Shown: positions 13,337 through 23,157 of the stretch, piece by piece | Layout of the letters: each line of letters opens with the position of its first letter | How positions within the stretch are numbered: the first letter of the stretch is position 1 | Source: Phragmites australis | Lineage: Eukaryota > Streptophyta > Magnoliopsida > Poales > Poaceae | DNA: 64,000 nucleotides | Assembly (NCBI RefSeq): GCF_958298935.1 | Contig: NC_084936.1 | Coordinates: 1,867,501 to 1,931,500 of the forward strand | Direction: 5' to 3' | Position numbers and translations under genes: made by a program | The notes under the pieces: generated by a model | The model's input: only the letters and a program-made list of their open reading frames with translations | The model's database searches: none | Told to the model about the DNA's origin: nothing

Positions 13337-15640
13337 TTGCCAAGGCAATATATATCCCCATGGATGGTTGACTGGCATTTGTAAATCCCCCTTTCCTTTT
13401 ACTTTCCTCCAGGAAGAACGCCATAGTAAAACAAAGCCGCAGCTCAAGTGTGGGGAAACCTGCTGGGGTTCATGCACCATCTTTCCCTTGTTCCATCATT
13501 ACTGTTGTCACATTTATTTCTTAATTCAAGCTGGGATAGGATTATGATATTACTTTGCATCTTCTAGATCTTGATTTGCCTCCAGATGATTGTAACTGCA
13601 TTTTGGTGGTGATGATGGTTAATTCCTCTGATTGCTTACAGAACAATTCAACTTTTGCCTAAAAAGAAAGTATATATTGACCTAGGATATTTGGCCTGAG
13701 GAATGGGATGGAACATCTGATCTAACTTCGAATCCAATTCATTTATTTGGTTTGAGGGGTTGAATGGGATGTTTTGTCACCACATTACCTTTTCTTTTTT
13801 CAGCAGTATCACCTCATTACTCTTTAGCACATATCTAAGTATTATAAATATGAGAATGATGTCAATCTCACGGAAAATTGAATCATCCTGTCTGGTCGTC
13901 TGGATGAGATGTTTTCTCGAACCAAACAACTCATTGGTGTACTGGCACCAAATGTTGCTTATCAGGTTGAGAATGTGCCCGAAAGGAAAAGGTTGATGCT
14001 GCGTTGAAAGTGGGCAGTTCTAGGGTGTATTATTTTGTCCTTTTTAAGAGTGCAGAATAAGATGCTAAGTGGGGCAATGGGGGCAAAATTCTGCAAGGGT
14101 CATGTCCGGAATGTAGAAACTTCGTCAGAAAATAGTCGAATGATCAAAGTCTCGTAGGAATATAAAAGCTACCATGTCGAAATGGTAGCTATGCTCGAGG
14201 AGCGTATGTCCCCTGTGGGTTCACCGACCTACTCCTGACTTGCTGCAACTCACTTTTATGTAAATTAGGCACAAAGAAATCCACGATAAAAAATGTGCCG
14301 CTGCACCGGCGCTTGTCGTTTGCGACCTTTTTTTTTTTTTTTTTTTTTTGCAATACAAATGTTCAGGTGGGCATCTCTCTGCATAGATCTAGTAGTAGCT
14401 TTGGTAGGTTTAGGATTCAAATAATTTTCTTTCGGTTGCTACTTCGATGTGGCAACTGATATGTGCTTGGTCCTTCCATGCTTTCCCCGCGCGATCGCAT
14501 CGGCTCTCACGATGTCTCTGGCAAGGTAGAAAGATCCTTATGTTTGCCTTTTCTGTTTCCGAACAGGAGAGAGTTTTTGCTGTCCCCTTAGGAGGATTTT
14601 GTTTCGAGTCATCCTCCTCATCGTCAGCGATAGCGGAAGATGTTTTTAGATTGTCATCTTTGTTGGATCCATTGATGATGGTGTTGAATTTTTTTTCCTC
14701 CTCAACCACATTTGGCGGTTCAACTGTCGATACCCCTTCAAAGTTTCATATGCGAAGCGGTTTTGGTTTTGAGATGCTAGATCATACAGTGCTTCCAACA
14801 TTTGGAGTGGTAGGATTTGATCTCTACTTCGACGTTCTACATTGTTTCGGTCTAGTGGAACATGCAATAGATGAGGAGAACGGAGATGGAAAAGATGGGT
14901 AAATGACCTAGATATAATTTTTATATAATTTGTTTGTCTTCCAGAGAGTTCTTAATTTAAGGAGTCTATACTATATTTTTTTTAAAAAAAATTGGGCTCT
15001 TATTTTTGTTCTCTCTTTTTCTTCTTTTTGCGAGAAGAGCGAGAGAGGCTCATGTTAGCTTTCGAAGTTTAGACTCACTGTGGACGATCAGATGCAGGAT
15101 GAGAAGCCCAACACACCCGGCCCTTGCGAAAATTTTTATTTATATATTTTTATGTTTTGATATTTACAAAGATATATGTTTATTTTAAAATATTGCATAT
15201 TTAAACTATCATCGTCAGTTAGAAAGACAATAGTAAATGACAACGGGTAACACCTTATGGAGTCAACAGTCAGAAATTAAATATCCTGATTGATATGACG
15301 TTCACGTCAACATATCACCTGTTGAAAGAACGACATTGTTCTACTAGGATCCACTGGAAAAAGGTATCCTACTCGTGATTAACAAAAGTTGATGTTGCAT
15401 GTTGAAAAATAGGCTGTTGCATGCGTGCATGATTAACAAAAGGTGACGATGCATGCACCGCTTAGGTGTAGGACACGATACATTTTTTAGTGTGTCTCAT
15501 GCGATGATAAAGGTATCATCTGTTGGATAGAAGATACCTGGTAGTCGCTCTTTTAATGTGCGATGCAATATTTTAAAATAGATGTGTATTTTTATAAATA
15601 TTGAAAAATAAATATATATAAATAAAAAAAACTCCGGCGC
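13337..15640. other. 3' UTR of the WDR26-like gene, then non-genic DNA
   Basis: The first few hundred bases are probably 3' UTR. A 20-plus-base poly-T tract lies at about 14329-14349. An open frame of 151 codons (14447-14902, +) and one on the opposite strand overlap completely, and neither shows a domain I recognise. Around 15350-15460, 'GATTAACAAAAG(G/T)TGA' is repeated about 70 bp apart near GCATGC-rich sequence. No tRNA, miRNA or complete transposon was seen. Confidence 0.45.
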
Positions 15641-15834
15641 TTGCTAGGTTTGCTTTCTCGAAGCACGGCCCACCCAAGCCCACATTCTCGAAGCCACTCC
15701 TAGGGTTCGCTTCCCCTCCCACCTATATATATCACCAGCCGTCACCACTTCCCACTCTCCCCCATCGCCACCCCGCCGCCACTGCCGCAGCAGGAGGAGG
15801 AGAAGCGCCGAGGAAAGCTCCCGAGGAGGCGACC
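15641..15834 (+). promoter_or_regulatory. RPL41 core promoter and 5' UTR
   Basis: A TATA-like 'CTATATATATC' lies at about 15723-15733. A C/T-rich leader (CACTTCCCACTCTCCCCC), typical of ribosomal-protein genes, follows, then a GGAGGAGGAGAAG stretch just before the ATG. The sequence AGCCCAC/GGCCCA at about 15667-15682 resembles the telo/site II-type GGCCCA motif common in plant ribosomal-protein promoters. Confidence 0.6.
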
Positions 15835-17380
15835 ATGAGGGCCAAGGTACCTCCCCCCTCTCCTCCCTTCTCTTGCCACCCCCCGAACCGTCAGACCTCC
15901 AGCTCGTTCCTCAGATCCGTGCGGCGTAGCAGCTCCTTGCCATGAGTGGTGCCTTCTTCTCGCTCGGTTCGTCCGCGTCCTGGGGCTGTGATTACAAAGA
16001 GAGAGGCTCGAGTGGCGTAATTTTCTGTGGGTGAGCCCTTGCCGAGGCGGCGGATCTAGCCGTGCGTGCCCCCCTCTCGCGGCGGCGGGACGAGCGGTTC
16101 TTGCTGGGCTCGTGTCGTCAGGACGGGATGGGGCGCGAGGTGCCGCCTAGCGTGAGGCTGGCTTCGCCTGATGTCTGAGGGCTGTTTGCTTTGCCCGTGC
16201 GGGCTTGGTATCTCGTGTTCCATGGTCCTGCTCCGTGCCTGCGCCGGTCGTCCTGACGCTGCGGTGGGGCGAGTGGCGCGCGCGTCCTGGTTGCCGCCTC
16301 GTGGGCTTCTTCCCTGCCACGGTGAAGGTTTCTTGTCGCATACACTTGATATGAGCCCCATGGATGATCATCTCCTACCTCGTGCGTTTCAATTAGGAAC
16401 TGAATTCTTGTTCTGGCAGCATGTGATGATGACTGATCGTCTCAGACGTTGGTAATTGGGTTATGTTCATAGATTTTAGTTCTTTGTTGATGGATTTGTG
16501 TGTTCTAGGCAAACGAACCGTCATGGTTCTTTGCGAATGGTCATGTCCATAGATTTTAGTCCTTTGTTCCTTTTGTTGTGCCTTAGATAAACTATTGTTG
16601 GGTGTTGAGCCCTAGCTACCACTATCGTTTTTACTTTATTGTGGTTGTGGTGATAGATTATTTCACTCGTAGTTTGAGTCCACCACATTTCATAGTAACC
16701 ATTCACATAGTACAGAGTAACTGATCTGCTGTTTAGCTACCTCCATTGGCTGTTAGCTTGTTCAACTTTATTATTACCTATAATGTAACCAGGCTTGAAT
16801 CACCTAACATTAGCAATGTAAATCTGGACCTTGAAGCCTGTTGACAAAATTTTGTGTTATCTAATCGTGTAATCCTGCTTATTTACTAGATAAACTACTA
16901 GTGGTTATTGAACAGTAGCTGAACCATTGCCTTTACTTGTTTGTGGATGTTGCGGTGAAAGATTATTTCACTCTGTTAGTTTGATTCCACCACAGTTCAT
17001 AGTAACCATTCACAAAGTCCAGAGTAACTAAATGTCTGTTTTACCTCCATTGGCTGTTGGCTTATTCCATTTTATTAGTTACCTCATGCCGCCAGGCTTG
17101 AATCACCAATCATTAGCAATTTGAGTTGGGACCTTGTCGATAAGTCTTTGTTTACTGCATCTGGATGTTAACTTGGATTTTTCTATTTGATGTTTAAGAT
17201 ATCTTGCATTCTTATTTCTGCCCACTTTTATTGACTATTGCTTCTTAAGTAAAGGCCTGTCGGTGTTTTGGTAATTTCTTGTGGCTGATGCATCCTGATT
17301 TACACTATTTTCAGTGGAAGAAGAAGCGCATGAGGAGGCTGAAGAGGAAGCGCCGAAAGATGAGGCAGAGATCCAAGTAA
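15835..17380 (+). CDS. RPL41: 60S ribosomal protein L41 (eL41)
   Basis: Two coding exons, 15835-15846 (ATGAGGGCCAAG, then GTACCT) and 17315-17380 (after TTTTCAG), join in phase 0 to give 25 residues: MRAK, then a run of W, K and R ending in QRSK and TAA. This matches the size and composition of eukaryotic eL41, one of the shortest proteins known: a basic alpha-helix at the subunit interface of the ribosome. The ORF is far too short for ordinary ORF calling. The intron between codons 4 and 5 is about 1.47 kb, large for so small a gene, and contains an internal duplication (16584-17137). No defect is visible. Confidence 0.95.
16584..17137. repeat. ~250-bp tandem duplication inside the RPL41 intron
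   Basis: Copy 1 (about 16584-16833) and copy 2 (about 16887-17137) share, in order, TAGATAAACTA, GATTATTTCACTC, TTTGA(G/T)TCCACCACA, CATAGTAACCATTCACA, ACCTCCATTGGCTGTT, CCAGGCTTGAATCACC, CATTAGCAAT and GGACCTTG. The offset is about 303 bp. Small indels show that the duplication is not recent. The copies have no coding potential. Confidence 0.85.
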
Positions 17381-18357
17381 GCTGATGGAGACTGATGGTG
17401 GTGGTGATGGCATGCTTTGTACGTTTCTTTGGCTCTGATGGCCCATGGAGATGTCTACTTGGCACGGCGTCACCATTCATCATCTGTTGAATGGCTTTTC
17501 TCGGAAACCTGCACCTCAGTAGGCCGGTTATCATCGTTCTAGTTATATCAAGAGTTTTGCACTGAGACAAATCAGTACTTTAATGGACCTGTTATGGAGC
17601 TTTATTTGCTGCTAATATCTACTACCGATTAAGTAATTCTTGCGTTGGTTTGTTTTGAGGTTGGCTCGCATTGGTGTTTGATTGTGCTTGTTCCTGTTTG
17701 CTGACATGTCAAGTTCGGTCGTCCATTTGCATTTTAGCCGTCTTTCCTATTGCTGGAGAAGTTGTGTTGTGCTCAATCTTTCGGTAGGTTGGCATGCAGT
17801 TGTGCCTAAAATGTGAATTGCCTGAAGAGAACGCAGCATTGCATTGTTGATTTCTCATAAAAATCCCTTTCCTTGCATGCCGTGAGCCTTCATCCAAGTG
17901 AATTTGTAACGTCGATAAGCTAAAATTACCGTTTTAGAGTAGGTGTGTAATAGTTTTGCAGAGTTCCAGCAAATTAAGCGTTGGCATGCAAACTTTCAGT
18001 AACTGAGCACATTAGTATGAGTAGCGACTAATTGTGTTGTTCAGAAAAGAAAAAGAAACATAGTTAATAAGCTCGATTGCGAAAGAAAACAGCTGCAAAG
18101 TCATTCGGTTGCATATTTTTGCGATTAAGATTTCATCCAAAGTATATTACTAGAATAAACTAAAAGGAAAAACCTTGAGTGGCATATTTTAGCTATCAAG
18201 ATCTCATCCAAAAGCGAAAAACAGGTGAAGAATGAAGCCTGAAGGGCTGATTTGTTCAGAAATTCAGATTTCCTCACACAAGCAGACGCACTCTCAATGT
18301 GTCACAGTGAAAGAGAAGGCTTCATGTAGCTGATTTCTGCTAGAATTACACTTCTCA
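17381..18357. other. RPL41 3' UTR and convergent intergenic spacer
   Basis: This contains the RPL41 3' UTR and the downstream end of the minus-strand MATH gene, which are transcribed toward each other. Nothing else was recognised. Confidence 0.55.
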
Positions 18358-20931
18358 TTAGTTCGTCTTGGAGGAGCCAATGATCGCGATTTCAGCTTCA
18401 ATGCGACACTTGTTTTTGATCAGATAGCCATTTGACGCATCCTTGAAATCCTCCAGCGAGATGAACTTCCTCCATCCCCAGCTAGGAGAATTGTTTGAGG
18501 CCTGGAACCGGCCTGCATTTCCCAACAAAACAAGGTAAGAAAAATATGTGACTTCATGATAATTTAACATCCGGACTCCTGCTCATTGAGCAAATTTCTG
18601 CTAAAAGGCGAACCTGTTATTTTCCAATGCTTGCCACTTTCCTGGTCTTTGATGGATAAGGTGGGTTCGATCAGGTTCGCAGAGTCTTTGGGGAGATCGT
18701 TTGGCTGCTTCATGTTCAGGTACAAGGAGAGGTGGTTCCCATCATTAGATGGACACATACAGATAAGCCTGCAAATCGGAGAGCATCATACAATTCAGTT
18801 AATGGTGTATGTATACAACTATATAATAGTCTTTAGTGGTTAGTTTCATTTCATGTGCACTGCAGTAACTTTTATAAAACCATGCTTAGGATGGCAAGAA
18901 AATTCAGATGAAATTAGTGGCATTCAGTCATATGTCAAGCATTGCAAGCTGACGATGCTGTTGAGACCAGATGGATAGATACTGATTAACCTGCAAAATT
19001 GGACAGCATAAAAGGCCTGCAAATTCAGTCGATGGCGTATAAAAGAGCACAACTCAGTCTCTCTCTTGAAAAAAGGGCAACTATACTAGTCTTTAATTAA
19101 TGATAAATTCCAAATTAATTGCAGTAGCTTTTATGAAACCAAGCTTGGAAGGTAAGAAAATTCAGATGAAATCACCATCTGTATCCACCGAATTCGAACT
19201 CTGGAGAGCAGTCCGGGTTCTTCAGTGCAGAGAAGTTCTCGATATCCCAAGTGTAAGTTTTGGTCTCCTTGAAGGTGTTCATCTTCTGGACAAAGAGCAT
19301 TTCCAATGTCGTGTTCGCTTTTGCAGTGACAACTTTCATGAACTCGCAACCAAAGACACAACTGTTGTTGACGAAGAATCCAGAGGACTGTTTCTTCAGT
19401 GTCTTGAGGGGAATCATGCATGCTATCCCAGAGCTTGTGTTTGCAGTCTGGAAATTGTGGCTAACTGCACAAAAAGTATTCAAAGCATAAAGTACTTTAT
19501 TTTCTTCACAAATAATGGCCGGAAAATGAAATACTCGTTAATGAAAATACAAATAATCTCTGAGAAAAGAACAAATAAAGGTTGCAAGTTATAGCTGACA
19601 GTTTAACCAGGAAAATTTTGAGTCAATGTGTGTAAAACATTCCAACTATTTCTATCAGGTGTAATTTGCTACTTTACCTTGATGTTTACTGTGCTTTCCA
19701 TAGGACTGGTCATATATCAAGAACTTGAAACACGCCTCTACGACAGTGTCGGGTTTCACTGAACTTTGCGACAGCTCAAGCCTGAGAGAGACAGACTCTT
19801 CATCGCCGGTCTTTCTGTGCATTGGATTCAGTTGCAAGTACCTGCAAACAAGTCAAGACAGAGAGCACTAAGGATCTGTTCATGAGACGGATGCTCGCTG
19901 GCCATCCATGTTCTCTCGTTCGATAGGTTCTTACAGAAACTCTAACAGGCCGCTATATGCTGGGGGAGAGTCAAAAGCAAACATTTCATTGTTTTCTAGG
20001 CTTCTGAAGCCATTACAAATTTTAGGCAGGATATGAACCAAGTTGATATTGAACAGTTGTAGTTGTAGGAACTAAGCGATGCAACAAACGAGTCAAAAAG
20101 AGCAGCTCCTAAAACACTCTGGAGTATGTCCATCCTTCACCCTTGTCAAGAAGGGAGGAGCAGCCGTCAATGCTCCACTTGAAGGTTGTCTGCTCTGCTG
20201 GAGAAGAAAGTGTCACGTTGGACCGGTTCCACCCTGGGTTTGATCGGCCTGAAACAGTGATAGGGAGAACAGTATGAAAGATCAAAATAACAGCTAAATT
20301 ACTACTGTAATACAGAAGAAAAATCCAAATACTGCAAGATGAAAAGGCAACAAGATGATCCGTTAGCGCAGCCTTAGTGTATTATCAGTCCAACAACACT
20401 ATGATGAACAATGTTCTAGCACAGTAATGCGAGCAACAAGCAGAAGAAGCACAAAAGAAATAAAAATCCTTACAAGCAACGTTCTAGCATTTTCTTTCTT
20501 TGCACTAGTGTGATAGTTATATTACCACTGTACACCTTCCAAACAATATGACAGAATACATGTCATTATTCACTTTGTACATACTTTAAGCATGGATCAC
20601 ACATAATCATAGCCCGTTGGCGGTATCTGCATCAATATGACCAAGCTGCTCTTTTTTTCTCCTGGGCATCGAACCAAAAATTGACTGCAATGAAAGCGTG
20701 CATAATTAAGGTCCAATTTTATCCTACTTTTGTGTATACAAGGAATTATCCCAATTTCATCTAAATTGTGTTCATAGAAGGAGCGACCTGAATCCAAAAT
20801 ACAAATCGACCAACAGCATTACAGCACTATGGTGAAGTAGCAAACAACATTCTAGCACAATAATTCAAGCAACAAGCGAAAGACGCTCAAGAAAAATCCT
20901 TACAAGCACCAGTGACGCAAGAGTTGCCCAT
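18358..20931 (-). CDS. Two-domain MATH (TRAF-like) protein, first MATH domain apparently interrupted
   Basis: Coding exons read on the minus strand: 20931-20904 (ATG in CCATGGGC), 20248 to about 20118, 19841-19678, 19464-19176, 18768-18614 and 18512-18358 (stop TAA). Apart from one junction, all phases agree. MATH domain 1 starts with FKWSIDGCSSLLDKGEGWTYS and continues as YLQLNPMHRKTG...SLRLELSQSS. MATH domain 2 shows TYTWDIENFSAL, SPEFEFGGYRW, GNHLSLYLNM, LSIKDQESGKHW and WGWRKFISLEDFKD, the classic MATH strand order. Such plant proteins are relatives of the USP12/13 N-terminal MATH domain and may bind substrates of ubiquitin pathways. The oddity lies between exons 2 and 3: after WTYSRVF the frame hits TAG (20111-20109), no in-phase donor is seen, and the few residues expected before YLQLNP are missing. 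It is either a recent pseudogene or spliced differently (see findings). Confidence 0.75.
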
Positions 20932-21500
20932 GGAATCCTCTGCCACTTGGTCTCCCAGGAATCCTCTGCAAGTGAGATTCGATCAGTCGCCATGCCGTAA
21001 GCAAACAACGCAGACTGCAGAGTTAGGAACTTAAAGAAATCTTGCATAGAACAAGAACTTCAGAATCTTCAAAAGGCATCGCGGATCTCAGCCAAATAAT
21101 TACCACGTAGTAAGAAAACTCGCCAGAAAAAAGAGACCGAGAGGTAATACGCACTTTACCCTCTTATCAAGAAATCCTAGAACTTGCATTGCGAAAACCT
21201 GAAAGCCCTCTAATCCTCGGGAAAGAACATGAACCCTAAGATCGTGAGACACTACAGGATTCTCAAATTGTCTCCCCTTTTCTTCCTTCCTTCATTCTTC
21301 CCCTCGGTGCAGGTGCACACACGATCGCAGCACATGCTACCACAAAGGACCAAACTTTCCCATGGGTCCGAAGAGGAAACGGCGAGAAGACCGGGATCTC
21401 TGGAGATAAAAGCTCACCTCGCAGATCGCAATGCTTCCTCGGCTTGGAGGAAAGCCCTTCTTCGCCGCCGGGGGAATTTTATGGAGCTGCAAGGTGAGGG
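20932..21500 (-). promoter_or_regulatory. Probable 5' leader and promoter of the MATH gene
   Basis: On the minus strand a potential leader exon ends at a GATCTGCGAG/GTGAGC donor near 21420. A TTGCAG acceptor near 20962 precedes the exon that holds the ATG. The boundaries are inferred only from splice-like motifs. Confidence 0.35.
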
Positions 21501-21761
21501 TTTTGATGCACTCGAGGAGGTCTCTCTCCCCGAAAAAAAAGGGATTGGGTCAAAACTTGTTGCGATACCTGCCTAAAAAAACTGTTGTGATACCGTGCAT
21601 TCCGTATGGTGTGCATGGTGAGTTATATCGGAAACTTACCTCGCTACGTCCTAAAAAATCTGCCTTTTGCTGCATTCTCTACCTCACTACATCCTCGTCC
21701 TCGTCCTCGTCCTTATCAGTCTCGTCGTGCCGCTATCGCCGTCGCGGCGGCTGGCGGTGCC

Positions 21762-21908
21762 ATGGCTGCCACGCGCGTGCTACTGCCTACCTGCACCGCC
21801 TCTCCCCCTTCACAGCTCGTTGCTAAGCCATACTGCCATGGTTTCTCAAGGAGGAAGAACACTTGGTTGTTTTCCCGGCCGCGTGGTAGTAAGTGCAACC
21901 TTTGCTGA
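21762..21908 (+). pseudogene. Orphan first exon resembling a plastid transit peptide
   Basis: From the ATG in GCCATGGCTGCC, the frame gives 48 residues beginning MAATRVLLPTCTASPPSQLV and rich in Ala, Ser, Thr, Pro and Arg with few acids, as expected for a chloroplast transit peptide. Near its end the sequence AGTAAGT at about 21888 is a strong plant splice donor, so this may be a first exon. No downstream exon was found: repetitive DNA begins within a few hundred bases (22090 on). A truncated gene or transposon-captured fragment is the likely explanation. The protein family was not recognised. Confidence 0.35.
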
Positions 21909-22089
21909 AGATTTTTCTCCTATATCTATTGTGTTTCCCAGGCTTCTGCAACATGTTCTTTGACTTTAGCCAAAGAAAAGGACACAACAAAACCCAAATA
22001 TAAGTTCACATCAATAAAGCTTGAAATATTGCAACAAAAATACACCACAAGATCTATTTGTTCCTTGATCATAATGCAAACAAAGATGG

Positions 22090-22510
22090 CTGGCTCAACT
22101 TATGGGATTAGCGTTGTACACTGAATTTAAAGAGATCCTAACTATGGTAACAACTTTAGTGAATGCATGTTTACAACTTATGTGGAAACTTCGTAACAAT
22201 TTCGATGAACGTTTGGTAGAAACTTCAGTGGATATTTAGTAGCAACTTATGTAGAGGCTAGGTGACAATTCAACTTTTACTATCATTTGGAAGTCGAATT
22301 TGCTATGACTTAAATTTGGTAGCAACTTCAGTGAATAATTTGCAACAACTTATATAGAGAATGTGTAACAACTTGTATAGTAACTTTAAATTTCAACTTA
22401 TAGTAGCATCTTATATGGATTTTGTGTGGTAACTTCACCAAGTGTTCTGTAGCAACTTCAACATACATTTAGTAGCAACTTATGTGGAGACTTCATTAGC
22501 AAGTTTACAC
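22090..22510. repeat. Degenerate 'GCAACTTATGTGGA' repeat tract
   Basis: About ten imperfect units of 30-45 bp alternate phrases such as 'TAGCAACTTATGTGGAGACTT' and 'GTAGCAACTTCAGTGAA'. The order is irregular, so it is a decayed minisatellite rather than a clean array. Stop codons occur in all frames. Confidence 0.7.
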
Positions 22511-23157
22511 AGAACTCCCAGCATCATTATATACAACTTGTTAGTACACATAAATATCTTCAAAACATATGCAATATGTAATGGAACTGACTAGTACAAC
22601 AAACACAACCAAATTGCTACCTAGCTGACGCAAGCCCACTCCTTAATGCTTTGGCCAAGACGCGTATCCTTCCACGTTTTCCACACCGTCTACCCACCCT
22701 CATCCCATAGTCATGACAAAAAGTTCCCTCCCTTAGCTTGCATGCGTGGTGTCGGCACGTGCCCGCACGTTCGCTTGTGTTAACTGGAAACTCGTGTCTA
22801 ATTTTTTTTGCCAAATCAAACATCCGAATTCAAGTAGGATTTTGACACCCGTGTCCGTATCTATGTAACACTGACGTTCACGCTCTAGCAGGACCGATCA
22901 TCATATACTTTCCACGTGGCATAGGTGTACTTGAGGAGGTGGCCCCAACTCTTAAAATTCAAGAGAAAAAACAAGGAGGGAGATTATAAGAAAGTCAGCC
23001 CAATTGTCCGGCCTACGACCCAAGTTTCTATCCGCACGTACAGCCCATCTCAGACCCATAACCCACACTTGGACCAACTAGAGACCCAATACCATATCTC
23101 TTTCTAGTCTCCACCCGCTCGCTACTCGAGGGCCTTCTCGATGGGATTGCCACTCGA

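Noticed and set aside
14447..14902. 151-codon plus-strand ORF with Ser-rich segment
   Set aside because: A long frame exists on the opposite strand as well, no family is recognisable and there is no supporting promoter or splice structure.
19931..20070. 46-codon minus-strand frame in the MATH intron, ending FAFDSPPAYSGLLEFL
   Set aside because: Reads smoothly but shows no MATH similarity, has no start codon at its beginning, and its length is unremarkable; only the 25-nt piece used in the splice-bypass hypothesis is kept.
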